Assembly: GCA_030710605.1 (NCBI GenBank)
Contig: CP092863.1
Span: 138,354,994 to 138,418,993 of the forward strand
DNA from: Cordylochernes scorpioides
Taxonomy: Eukaryota; Arthropoda; Arachnida; Pseudoscorpiones; Chernetidae
Length of the DNA stretch: 64,000 bases
Direction: 5' to 3'
The notes below the pieces were generated by a model that was not told the DNA's origin, made no database searches, and saw nothing but the letters and a program-made list of their open reading frames with translations. The translations under genes and the position numbers were made by a program. Positions 43,437 to 54,079 of the stretch are shown piece after piece. How positions within the stretch are numbered: position 1 is the first letter of the stretch; every line of letters begins with the position of its first letter.

Positions 43437-43658
43437 AAATCAAGCCTTGAAATATCCTAAGATGTAAAAGTATTTATTGATGCGTCACGGCGACAAGTCG
43501 ACAATTATTAACAACTCAACCAAACTATCTACAGCTAGGGAATCTTAAGCAAGCAAGCAAAGAAATATTTTAAAGATGATTTCACAAATACGGAGTAATA
43601 TATATTTTTATAATCTGTTGAATATTTTCATTGAATAATAAAATATTTCTTCGTCACA
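43437..43658 (-). repeat. 5' LTR of gag-only gypsy
   Basis: 222 bp; differs from its partner by small indels and substitutions, so this insertion is older than the full-length element. Confidence 0.85.
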
Positions 43659-43668
43659 ATATTATATA

Positions 43669-44364
43669 CTAGCGGATGTACCCGGCTTCGCCCGGGTTTA
43701 ACCCGAGTAAAGGTTTGTCTAACGAACATTTGTTAAAACAATTCTCTATAAACTTATAAAAAAAAGATATATTTTGATAATTTGATACTCGTAAATTTGA
43801 ATCTCTCGATAAAGTGAACATTCCCCCCCCCCCGGTCCCTGTGTGCCGTGTCATCCTGAATTTTGTCTTTCCTAATTTTCTACATTACAAAATCATCGTT
43901 TTATCTAGTGAACATTTTTTCCCGGTCCCTTGAAAAATACTCGATAAGTTGAATAAAATCAATATTAATTGGTTCCCTCGGTAATTGGAAGTTAAAGGAA
44001 TAGTATCTTGCCTTGGAATTGTATCATTATTCTTGTCTCAAATAAATTGCCGTGTCATCCTGAATTTTGTCTTTCCTAATTTTCTACATTACAAAATCAT
44101 CATTTTATCTATTCTCCCAATATATATGTTGTAGATAAACGATAAAACTAACTTTGACTTGTGCGCAATTAATAGGTAGAAAATCTTACTTTTGATCATC
44201 ATTTAGTTAAATCTACAAATCTGCAAATAACTCTAAGGATATTCAAGAAATTATTTTCAAAAACCTTCCCGGGGATATATTTAATAATATCCCAAAATTT
44301 CACAGCGATTGGATGTATGGTTTTTGAATCTATAGAGTACAGACAGACATTCAATTATCTATAT
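43669..44364 (-). mobile_element. Helitron, minus strand
   Basis: The 3' end is at 43669 (CTAG, then the CCCGGCTTCGCCCGGG hairpin in reverse); the 5' TGTCTG region lies at about 44340. It abuts the gypsy 5' LTR. Confidence 0.6.
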
Positions 44365-44606
44365 TGTGACGAAGAAATAATTTATTAATTAAATTATTCA
44401 ATGAAACTATTCAACAGATTATATAAATATATATTAATCTTTTATGTAAAATAATTATCAAAATATCTCTTTGCTTGCTTGCTCAAGATTCTCTAGCTGT
44501 AAATAGTTTTTGCTGACTTGTTAATAATTGCCGACTTGTCGCCGTGACGTCATCAATAAATACTTTTACATCTTAGGATATTTCAAGGCTTGATTTCTAC
44601 GCTACA
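44365..44606 (+). repeat. Gypsy 5' LTR
   Basis: 242 bp, TGTGACG...GCTACA. AATAAATAC near the 3' part may be a TATA or poly-A signal. Confidence 0.95.
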
Positions 44607-44682
44607 ACTGGTGAAGAAGCTGGATCGATACCCATTCAGAAAAAAACGTAAAATTGATTCGGTTGAGCAAGAAGAAACAACC

Positions 44683-45855
44683 ATGACCATCAAGAAAGAA
44701 GCAACAAATCAGGTAGGTTCATTTTTTATACAACATCTACCTAGAAACCCCTCAATGTTCTCTGGTGAGGGTTCTGAAGATCCCCATAACTGGTTGAAAA
44801 AGTATGAACGTGTGGCGAAGCATAACCAATGGGATGAAACACTTTGTCTCGCCAACGTTTACTTTTATTTGACCGGCACTGCTCTCAAATGGTTTGAGAA
44901 CAATGAGGAGAGCATCCTGACATGGACGGAGTTCATGTCCCAGTTAAAATCAGTTTTCGGAAAAAACGAAAACTTGAGGTTACGAGCAGAGAAAACCTTA
45001 AAAACTCGCGCACAATTAGAAGGTGAAAGCACCGAATTTTATATTCAAGACGTCCTGCGCCTCTGCAAAGAGGTAGACCCTCATATGAATGAGCAAGATA
45101 AAATATCCCATTTGATGAAAGGGATAGCAGAGGAGCTCTACCAGGCACTTCTCCCAAGAGATGCACATACCACTCAACAATTCGTCACCGAGTGTCGCCG
45201 CATTGAAGCGCTACATTGTAAGCGAGTGACCCCAACCAGGTACGAGCGACTACCAAATGTGGCGTCTCTCAGTGATCATGATGACAGGGCAGATCTGTCA
45301 TCTATGATTAGGCAAATAGTTCGCGAGGAGGTACAGCGAGCATTAGCCTCTCCTAGAGAAGAACCAGAAATTTCTGCAATTGAACATATGGTGCAGCAAG
45401 AAATTGAAAAAACAATTGCGCCAATTTCTATAAGTGTCCCTCAAAATAGAGCGCCAAGGCCATTACCAAGCCCTAGGTACGAGTTCCAACCCAGAAATTT
45501 CCAACCTAGACCGCAGCAGCCAAAACAATTAAACGGAAGACGCGATACCAACGAATGGCGAACCACGGAAGGTAAGCCAATCTGTTTCCACTGCGGACGC
45601 CCTGGCCACGTCGTGCGCTACTGCCGTGACAGGAGGAGAGAATATGAAGGAGAACAAACTTGGAATTACAAACAGAGAGATAGGCTAGAGCCTAGAACAT
45701 TCTATAATTCTCGGAGCAGCCAAGAGCCCAACGACGACCCTGAAAATAGACGCCGCTACCGAAGCCCCTCTCCTCACACTGGCCGAAAAGGACAATATTC
45801 GTCTCCTGATAGAAGAGCCAGTCAGTCGTCTCGCCGTTCCCGTCAGGAAAACTAG
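44683..45855 (+). CDS. gag: Gypsy Gag (capsid and nucleocapsid)
   Basis: 391 residues from ATG 44683 (CAACCATGA context). The frame is open upstream into the LTR with no earlier ATG, and that leader is similar in the gag-only element, so a non-AUG start is possible. The N-terminal half is the retrotransposon gag domain (NPSMFSGEGSEDPHNWLK, ALKWFENNEESILTW, ISHLMKGIAEELYQ). A CCHC knuckle CFHCGRPGHVVRYC follows, then an Arg/Ser-rich tail. Gag would form the particle and bind element RNA. The pol frame is -1 relative to gag and is already open before the gag stop at 45853-45855, which suggests -1 frameshifting for Gag-Pol. Confidence 0.88.
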   Translation: MTIKKEATNQVGSFFIQHLPRNPSMFSGEGSEDPHNWLKKYERVAKHNQWDETLCLANVYFYLTGTALKWFENNEESILTWTEFMSQLKSVFGKNENLRLRAEKTLKTRAQLEGESTEFYIQDVLRLCKEVDPHMNEQDKISHLMKGIAEELYQALLPRDAHTTQQFVTECRRIEALHCKRVTPTRYERLPNVASLSDHDDRADLSSMIRQIVREEVQRALASPREEPEISAIEHMVQQEIEKTIAPISISVPQNRAPRPLPSPRYEFQPRNFQPRPQQPKQLNGRRDTNEWRTTEGKPICFHCGRPGHVVRYCRDRRREYEGEQTWNYKQRDRLEPRTFYNSRSSQEPNDDPENRRRYRSPSPHTGRKGQYSSPDRRASQSSRRSRQEN

Positions 45856-46676
45856 AAGATGCGTCCTATTTTGGAGGTAAGGCCGCAAAATTTATAAATC
45901 CTCCCTTATCGACTACATTAGAATTAAAAGAAAATTACATAGACATTAAAATAGAAGGAAAAATGACGCGTGCCCTCGTCGACTCAGGAGCCTCATATTC
46001 TGTCATTTCTGAGAGGTTCAGACTCAAACTAAAAAAAATAATGTTTGCCGAAACTGACGTCACATTACGAGTAGCCAACGGTAAAATTGTAAGACCAAAA
46101 GGACGCTGCACACTGAAACTGGACTTGAATGGACTACAGGAAAGCTTTGAATTTGTCGTTATGGAAGACTGTAGTCACGAAGTTATTCTTGGTTGGGACT
46201 TTTTGAAGTTATCTAGGGCGATAATTGATTCAGCTGACGACACACTCTTCTTAGAAAAATGTCTTTTTGAGGATACCCCTAAGAACAGCTCACCTCTCTA
46301 CTCGGAATTGGAATATAGAATCGAACCCGCCTCTATTCAGTTAATAGAAGTAGCAAGTCGTGACATTCCTAATGACGCAATTGTGGTGGCAGAATGTCGA
46401 AAAGAGCTATTGCTGGAAAGAGAACTAACGGCTCCCTCCTCTGTCATTTCACTTACCAATAACCGAGGTAAACTTTGGGTGGTGAATTGGAGTCCATATC
46501 CGAAACTAATCCCACAGGGGATGCATGTAGCCGATAGTGCTGTCATCGAAGATAGTCAATTATGTACTCTAGCCGATTGTAACCAAGTTGAAACAGAGGC
46601 GGAACATTCTGAAGACCCAAAAACCTCGGAATATTTTATAGATGATTCGCTTGATGAATCTCAAAAGAAAAATTAA
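45843..46676 (+). CDS. pol: Gypsy protease (start of pol)
   Basis: Retropepsin-like aspartic protease with catalytic ALVDSGASYSVIS near the ATG at 45963 and the second signature EVILGWDFL. It is in the -1 frame relative to gag and opens inside the end of gag, so 45963 need not be the real start. The frame ends at 46674-46676 because of a shift in an A-run; RT continues in a different frame. Confidence 0.82.
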   Translation, partial: SGKLEDASYFGGKAAKFINPPLSTTLELKENYIDIKIEGKMTRALVDSGASYSVISERFRLKLKKIMFAETDVTLRVANGKIVRPKGRCTLKLDLNGLQESFEFVVMEDCSHEVILGWDFLKLSRAIIDSADDTLFLEKCLFEDTPKNSSPLYSELEYRIEPASIQLIEVASRDIPNDAIVVAECRKELLLERELTAPSSVISLTNNRGKLWVVNWSPYPKLIPQGMHVADSAVIEDSQLCTLADCNQVETEAEHSEDPKTSEYFIDDSLDESQKKN

Positions 46677-48244
46677 GAAATTTGTTAAAAAACTATACAG
46701 ATATTTTCGAATTTAATAAAAGAAAACAATTCAAGGACGTCAATGTTAAACACCGAATTAACACTGGAGACCACCTACCGACCAAACAAAGACCTTACCG
46801 AGTTGCACCAAGAGAACGCCAAATTATTCAGGATGAGAGGTAAACAAGATGGAAAAACTTGACATCATTCAGCCTCTGAAAGTCCGTGGGCCTCACCTGT
46901 AGTATTGATAAGAAAAAAGGATGGAAGCTGGAGATTCTGCGTCGATTACCGCCGCCTTAACAAAATAACAAAAAAGGATGTCTACCCTCTCCCAAGGATC
47001 GACGACACTTTAGACTGCTTACGGGAGCTAGATTTTATTCTTCCATGGACCTCCAATCAGGGTACTGGCAAATCGACGTAGAAGAATCGGACCGTGAGAA
47101 GACAGCATTTATAACTCCAGATGGACTGTACGAGTTCAAAGTAATGCCATTTGGGTTATGTAATGCTCCAGCTACCTTCGAACGAATGATCGATAATCTT
47201 CTGAAGGGTCTTAAGTGGACTATTTGCTTGTGTTACCTCGATGACATCATCGTTTTTTCAGATGGCTTTGAAGAACATCTAAGACGCCTTCAACTTGTAT
47301 TAAATTGCGTTAAGAAAGCCGGATTATGTCTCAATTCCAAGAAATGCAAGTTTGGTGCAAAAACTATCACGGTTCTTGGACATGAGGTGAGTGAAAATGG
47401 AATTCGTCCCGACCAAGAAAAGATTCGAGCAGTCCGCGACTTCGCTACGCCAAGGTCATTGAAGGAAGTTAGAAGTTTTCTTGGCCTTTCATCCTACTAC
47501 CGCCGCTTCATACCCAATTATGCCCACGTAGCCCAACCCTTGAATGACCTTTTGAAGAAAGACTCAGAATTTAATTGGAACCAGGAAGAGCAAAATGCAT
47601 TTGAAGCTCTCAAGTCAGCGTTAATTTCCGAACCCGCTCTTGGACATTTTGATTACTCATCCCCAACCGAAATACACACTGACGCAAGCAACTACGGAAT
47701 AGGAGCAGTATTAGTGCAGATACAAAAGGGAAAGGAAAGAGCCATTGCTTATGCATCCAGAACCTTAAATAAGGCAGAAAAAAATTATTCAACCACAGAA
47801 AGGGAATGCCTTGCCATCATTTGGGCTATCAATAAATTCCGACCATATGTCTTTGGACAGCCGTTCACTATTGTTACAGACCACCACTCTTTGTGCTGGC
47901 TGACCAACCTCAAAGACCCATGTGGGAGGTTAGCAAGATGGGCACTTCGGCTGCAAGAGTTTGACGTCACTGTCGTGTATAAGAGCGGAAGGAAACATCA
48001 GGACGCAGACTGCTTATCAAGAAGTCCATTAGAATACAGTGAAGATATGGAGGAAGATATTCCAAGCATAGTGACTTTGCAGAACTTTAGCGAAGAGCAG
48101 ATGAATGATCAAGCTCTTAGAAAAATTGCTGACCAATTACAAAGTACTCCTAATAATACCTTTGTAAAATCGATAACACGCTCTACAGAAAAAATTATGA
48201 TCCAATGGGGAAACCATGGCTTTTGGTGGTTCCACGCCATTTAA
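46677..48244 (+). pseudogene. pol: Gypsy RT and RNase H, frameshifted at the N-terminus
   Basis: RT fingers and palm are readable across at least four frame changes before 47045 (segments [30 protein letters not shown]). From 47045 a single frame of 399 codons carries [15 protein letters not shown], the catalytic [10 protein letters not shown] box, thumb, and RNase H ([35 protein letters not shown]). The frame ends near 48244 and integrase continues in another. Confidence 0.9.
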
Positions 48245-49279
48245 GGCAGGAATTACTGAAAAATTTCCATGATTCACCCACTGCTGGTCACCTCGGATTT
48301 ACTAAAACCTATGACCGAATAAGAAAAAAGTATTACTGGCCCGGAATGTATAGAACGGTTAGAAAGTATGTGGCACACTGTTCAGATTGTCAGAGGCGTA
48401 AACATCAGCCCCAACTCCCCTCAGGGCACTTACAGCCAATACCTGTTCCTGAAGTTGCTTTTGAAAAGGTAGGAATGGATCTCCTGGGGAGATTTCCAAC
48501 ATCAGAAGGTGGCAACCGTTGGATTATTGTATGTACGGACTACCTAACGAAATATGCGATAACTAAAGCCCTACCCACAAGTGAATCCATGGAAGTTGCC
48601 AAATTCTTCATTGAAGATGTCATCTTAAAGCACGGCGCGCGAGGGAATTAATCACGGATAGAGGAAGGAACTTCACATCTTCAATGATAAGTGATCTGAA
48701 CAACCAGTGCAGAATAACCCATCGGAAGACGACCGCCTATCACCCCAGACAAACGGCCTCACGGAGAGGTTGAATAAGACCATAGCAGACATGCTGTCCA
48801 TGTATGTAGATGTCAACCAGAAAGATTGGGACAGGATTCTTCCATTCGTTACATTTGCATACAACACAGCAAAACAAGAGTCAACTGGTTCACCCCATTT
48901 TTCCTTGTACACGGGCGTGAAGCCGAGACTCCACTGGACGTGTTATTCCCCAAGTTATTGCCAGAAGACGACGATTTCATCCAAACTCTAGGGGCAAGAG
49001 CCGAAGAAGCACGAAAACTGGCACGTATCCACTCCATGAGATCTCAAGATAGCAATAAAACAACGCTATGACGCCCATCACAGAAATATAATTTATCAGC
49101 CTGGAGATCTTGTATGGATCTTTATCCCTGTGCGTAAAGTGGGATATTCGGAGAAACTAATGAGACGTTACTTCGGCCCATACAAAGTAACCCGAAAAAT
49201 ATCTGATGTGACCTATGAAGTTGAAACATTCGGAACCAGCAAGGTCGTCGTAAACAAAAGATTTAGTTCACATTTGTAG
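48205..49279 (+). pseudogene. pol: Gypsy integrase, frameshifted
   Basis: An HHCC zinc module (AGHLGFTKTYDRI ... HCSDCQRRK) and the DDE core: first D in GMDLLGRF, second in ITDRGRNF after a shift near 48645, E in TNGLTERLN. Further shifts lie near 48890 and 49055. The C-terminal part has a GPY/F-type module (RRYFGPYKVTRK) ending at TAG 49277-49279. Inactive as written. Confidence 0.88.
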
Positions 49280-49502
49280 GATGAAACCATATTTAAACCC
49301 AGAGGACCAGGAGGACCACCTAGAAGAGGACCCAGAAGATGACTCGACAAACTTCCAGGAAGAAGACATCCCCACTGAACGAACACAACAACCACAGACC
49401 GCGTAGAGATCTCAGGCCCTATCACCCGTTCTCGAGCCTTGAGACTGAGGATGTAAGTCTCCTTCTGAGCATCGGGTCGATGCTCTTTATAGGAGGAGGC
49501 TA

Positions 49503-49745
49503 TGTGACGAAGAAATAATTTATTAATTAAATTATTCAATGAAACTATTCAACAGATTATATAAATATATATTAATCTTTTATGTAAAATAATTATCAAA
49601 ATATCTCTTTGCTTGCTTGCTCAAGATTCTCTAGCTGTAAATAGTTTTTTGCTGACTTGTTAATAATTGCCGACTTGTCGCCGTGACGTCATCAATAAAT
49701 ACTTTTACATCTTAGGATATTTCAAGGCTTGATTTCTACGCTACA
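49503..49745 (+). repeat. Gypsy 3' LTR
   Basis: 243 bp; identical by eye to the 5' LTR except one extra T. Confidence 0.95.
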
Positions 49746-50385
49746 ATATATATAAAATTCAATGTCTGTCTGTCTGTTTGTCTGTACTCTAAAGATTCAA
49801 AAACCATACATCCAATCGCCGTGAAATTTTGGGATATTATTAGGTATATCACCGGAAGGTTTTTGGAAAAATAATTTCATGAATATCTTGAATATCCTTA
49901 GAGTTATTTGCAGATTTGTAGATTTAACTCGCAAGCAGGCGCCCCCATTGTGACGATGATAACAAGTTTTCTTATCACTAAGTTTGTTATCTTAAATATT
50001 ATTTATCAAAAGTAAGATTATCTCAGGATGACACGGCAATGTGACACGGGAAAAAATGTTCACTAGATAAAACTATGATTTTCTAATGTAGAAAATTAGG
50101 AAAGACAAAATTCAGGATGACACGGCACACAGGGACCGGGAAAAAATGTTCACTTATCGAGAGATTCAAATTTACGAGTTTCAAATTATCAAAATATATC
50201 TTTTTTTTTAAATAAGTTTTTAGAGAATTGTTTTAACAAATGTTCGCTAGACAAACCTTTACTCGGGTAAAACCCCAGGCGAAGCCGAGTACGTTTTATA
50301 AGTTTATAGGGAATTGTTTTAACAAATGTTTGTTAGACAAACATTCACTCGGGTAAAACCCGGGCGAAGCCGGCACATCCGCTAG
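49746..50385 (+). mobile_element. Helitron, plus strand
   Basis: Mirror image of 43669-44364 across the gypsy element; ends with a hairpin and CTAG at 50382-50385. Lacks the GC-rich insert of 965-1851. Its last 164 bp form the start of segment copy 2. Confidence 0.6.
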
Positions 50386-51182
50386 TCTATCTATATTAAT
50401 AAAATGCAAATTTCATAAGTGGTGTTCGCTAAAAACTTTCGTTACAATACATCAATTTAGACCAAATTTTCAACATTTATGTAAAACGAGATGGAGCAGG
50501 TTTTGCTTAACATCAAAATATTTTTCCTAATATTAACATGCGTAACTTCGCTCTTATCGATTAAATACAAAAAAATCAACAGAGTTAATTTTATTTATAT
50601 AAAATACAAAATTAAATTTCAACAGAGTTATTTTTTTTACATACTAGCTAATAATCTCAATCTAAAAAAAATATTCAATCTATATTAATAAAATGGAAAT
50701 TTCATAAGTGGTGTTCGCTAAAAACTTTCGTTACAATGCATCAATTTCGACCAAATTTTCAACATTTATGTAAAACGAGATGGAGCAGGTTTTGCTTAAC
50801 ATCAAAATATTTTTCCTAACATTAACATGCGTAACTTCGCTCTTATCGATTAAATACAAAAAAAAAAAATCAACAGAGTTAATTTTATTTATATAAAATA
50901 CAAAATTAAATTTCAACAGAGTTAATTTTTTTACATACTAGCTAATAATCTCATTCTAAAAAAATATTCAAAACAAGCAATTTTAAGATAACACCATATG
51001 TAAAACAGTCGGCCAAGAAAACAACAACGATATTACATCTTTCTCACATATTCACACACAATCTTGATTAATAATTAAAACTAATCATTAACATTGTTTA
51101 TTATACTTCATAATATATAATATTCGTTAGGCAAACTTTCACTCGGATAAAACCCGGGCGAAGCCGGGTACACATCCGCTAG
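50386..51182 (+). mobile_element. Non-autonomous Helitron (copy of 166-964)
   Basis: Same internal 5' duplication; CTAG at 51179-51182. Confidence 0.6.
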
Positions 51183-52082
51183 TATATATATAAAAATGAA
51201 TGTCTGTCTGTGTGTGTGTGTGTTCTCTATAGATTCAAAAACCATACATCCAATCGCCGTGAAATTTTGTGATATTATTAGGTATATCCCCGGAAAGGTT
51301 TTCGAAAAATAATTTCTTGAATATCTTGAATATCCTTAGAGTTATTTGCAGATTTGTAGCTTTAACTCGCAAGCAGCGCCACCTTGCGACGGAGATAGGC
51401 TTAGGTCTGCCCCACCCCCTGTCGAGAAGAGAAAATGTAATCGTCTGGCCGCCGGCCGGATGGACAGTCCAAGTACCCACCGACCAATCAGAGGGGTCAG
51501 GATGTCCTGGCGCGCGGGGGCAGAGTTGGTGACACAGCTGTGCCAAGTAGACAAGAAAAAAAGGCTCGGCGGGAACTTCGTCCATCTTCCCATAAACGAC
51601 CATGATTTTATTCAACATATCGAGTATTTTTCAAGGGACCGGGAAAAAATGTTCACTAGATAAAATGATGATTTTGTAATGTAGAAAATTAGGAAAGCCA
51701 AAATTCAGAATGACATGGCACACAGAGGACCGGGAAAAAATGATCACTTTATCGAGAGATTCAAATATACGAGTTTCAAATTATCAAAATATATCTATTA
51801 TTTTCGAGTATTTTTCAAGGGACCCGGGAAAAAATGTTCACTAGATAAAACGCTGATTTTGTAATGTAGAAAATTAGGAAAGCCAAAATTCAGAATGACA
51901 CGGCACACAGGGACCGGGAAAAAATGATCACTTTATCGAGAGATTCAAATTTACCAGTTTCAAATTATCAAAATATATCTATTATTTTTTTTTATAAGTT
52001 TATAGAGAATTGTTTTAACAAATGTTCGTTAGACAAACCTTTACTCGGGTAAAACCCGGGCAAAGCCGGGTACATCCGCTAG
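51183..52082 (+). mobile_element. Non-autonomous Helitron with GC-rich insert (copy of 965-1851)
   Basis: Retains the CCAAT-bearing block at about 51365-51590; CTAG at 52079-52082. Confidence 0.6.
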
Positions 52083-52095
52083 TATATATATATAG

Positions 52096-52489
52096 ATTAA
52101 AAATAAAGAAGGCATTTCCTGACCACGAGCACATGTGCTTTTTAGATGGCAGAGCGCCATCTAGTGGAGAAAAAAATAAACTAAAAGTTTATTTAGCTTG
52201 CTCCGTGATATTTGGCCAACCCAATATCTTGATAAATCACGAAAAGCCATCCACGAACGCGTTTCGCGCTGTTGGCGCTCGTCAGCGTGGAGTAGGCCAT
52301 AACCACTGCGACCAAAAAGATTTTTGGCCCCAGAGGCTTCTTGAGAAATCAAGAAATGGGTATTTAAGGCCAAATTTGCGTAAATACGCTTAACACATGA
52401 AAAAAGAAGAGAAAAAAAAAAAGTGGGTCAGGTGTTGATATTAAAAATAAAGAAGGCATTTCCTGACCACGAGCACATGTGCTTTTTAT
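52096..52489 (-). mobile_element. Retrozyme-like element (copy of 1865-2255)
   Basis: Direct repeats at 52096 and 52440 (spacing 344 because of two A-run insertions). Confidence 0.6.
52251..52290 (-). ncRNA. Hammerhead ribozyme (copy of 2019-2058)
   Basis: All 40 bases are identical to the copy 1 motif although the flanks have changed. Confidence 0.72.
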
Positions 52490-52493
52490 ATAT

Positions 52494-52661
52494 ACAGTTA
52501 AACTTGTTTATAGCGCCCCCTCTAAATAGCGCTTCCCTCTCTATAGCGCCCAATTTTAAATACCGATGAGATTTACATTAAAAGTGACCTGTTTATAGCA
52601 CCCCCTCTCTATAGCACCCTATTTTGGTGAGTCCCAAGAAGGGGCGCAGGTTTTAACTGTA
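52494..52661. mobile_element. MITE, TIR CAGTTAAACCTGTCTATAGC
   Basis: Copy of 2262-2416 with a short internal insertion and an eroded right end. Confidence 0.7.
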
Positions 52662-52961
52662 TATATATATTTTTTTGATGACTCAAGTTGATGAATTACT
52701 TTTGCATCTCCTTTGTTAGGCGATTTTAATTCCTTAATCTTAAAAATTACAATAATTATCACGGTATCTAAGTATATACTCTTTACATTTTATAGGCCAT
52801 TGGATATATTCTGAAATTTTTATTCATATATATCAAAGACGAATATTTTAAATACTTTGTGTAGCTTACTTTCCAAGATATTATCAAAAATATTTTTGGA
52901 AAATAATCATAGTTTTTTTTAGCATTTTTTTACTTGTACCTCTCTGTAAATATACACACTC

Positions 52962-53174
52962 ATGGAAAAAACTTAAGAAGGTAGTACCTTTTACCATGTA
53001 TATCGGGATTCAGACTATAACTCTGAAAGATATTACAGTGACCTTTATTGAAGACACACGATATAACCAAGTGTGAACAAAATTGCCTCCGTCTCCTTCA
53101 CAGAAAAAAAAAAAAAAAGACCACCGACCACTTCAAAAACTTTTCACTTCCTTAAGTTTTGTCCATGAGTGTAA
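52962..53174. mobile_element. MITE, TIR CACTCATGGACAAAAC
   Basis: Copy of 2714-2931. Confidence 0.7.
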
Positions 53175-53619
53175 CATGGCACGAAAAATGAATTTTAGAA
53201 AATAGCTCTAAAACTATGCCAAGGTTCAAAAAGAGTTGTATGGAGAGTAAGATTAATTAAGTTGATTTTTCTATAATCACATTTTCTAATTGGAAATATG
53301 CAAATTAGCCCATTATTTTGCAAATTTACATATTTAGGAGTCAAAAATTTTGATAGCGACTAATTTTACTTATATATCCTGTTTAAAATTGAATTCAGGT
53401 CAAATATTATAAGATTTTTAAAAGAATCAAACAAAGCAAACATACATTTCCTTTTTATTTACATACGATTTGTTATATAAACCATGAAATTTAAATAGAT
53501 ATTTATTCTATATACATTAGGGTAAAAATTCACTCTGGGAAAGACTTGGAACATTGGTCTTGTATATTTTTGTGTGTGAGTCTATATATATTATGTACAA
53601 AAGAAAAAAAATCTACGGA
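53175..53619. other. AT-rich non-coding stretch
   Basis: Copy of 2932-3375; nothing recognised. Confidence 0.5.
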
Positions 53620-53833
53620 TAATTTTGTTAAGAAGAGATCAAAGGTAAGAGCGACCAGTTTCTTTATTGAAGAGGTGTTAGCTTGGCAAGTTTTCGTATA
53701 ATAACGTCTTTTAATAGGCTGTAATACGAAAACAAGAAACTCATTAAATTCGTATTACAGTCTGTTCAAGAACGTTACTGTCTTAAAGCTCTCCAAGCTC
53801 ATACCTCTTCAATAAAGAAAAAAATCGTTCATG
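53620..53833. mobile_element. Foldback MITE, interrupted at its right end
   Basis: Copy of 3376-3612; its right end is separated from the final 30 bp by the 147-bp insertion. Confidence 0.55.
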
Positions 53834-53834
53834 G

Positions 53835-53981
53835 GCGGAAAGTTTTACGATTAACGACGACGATCTGCTGTTCGTTACAAGGTACTAGGACAACATTATG
53901 ACTATGCAAATTACGATGTTCAAACTGTAAGTCATTTTCAGAAGCCGCTAGCGCAAGAGTTAACTGGAATACAATATCGGT
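53835..53981 (-). repeat. Templated 147-bp insertion of kinase coding sequence
   Basis: Same-orientation copy of 54416-54562 from the kinase gene, equal length and one mismatch by eye. It carries copy 2-specific bases (for example AGGACAACA, where copy 1 has AGGCAAACA), so it was made from copy 2 after the two diverged. It sits about 100 bp 3' of the kinase stop codon; copy 1 has no insert there. Confidence 0.9.
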
Positions 53982-54079
53982 TTATTTATCCTCTTCTTAG
54001 CAGAGTCTATATATATACAAATTTGCTTATAATTGATTGAAGTATTAAAATCGTATATTTAGCAGAGTGTATTTTAGAA

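Larger units (their letters stand above)
41704..43658 (-). mobile_element. Gag-only gypsy derivative, pol deleted
   Basis: Two LTRs (41704-41937 and 43437-43658) of the same family as 44365-49745, flanked by ATAT-like duplications. The internal region keeps gag and the first bases after it (reverse of 41938-42180), then jumps to the 3' region next to the LTR that contains CATCGGGTCGATGCTC. Protease, RT, RNase H and integrase are missing, a deletion of about 3.4 kb relative to the full element. Confidence 0.85.
44365..49745 (+). mobile_element. Full-length Ty3/gypsy retrotransposon
   Basis: About 5.4 kb with TG...CA LTRs at both ends and ATAT on both sides (44361-44364, 49746-49749). The order is gag, protease, RT, RNase H, integrase, as in Ty3/gypsy. 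The LTRs differ only by one T in a T-run, which indicates recent insertion, yet pol is broken in several places. Confidence 0.95.

Noticed and set aside
44590..44682. Gag start at 44590
   Set aside because: The codon there is TTG inside the LTR; the first ATG with good context is 44683, though the leader's similarity to the sister element leaves a non-AUG start possible.
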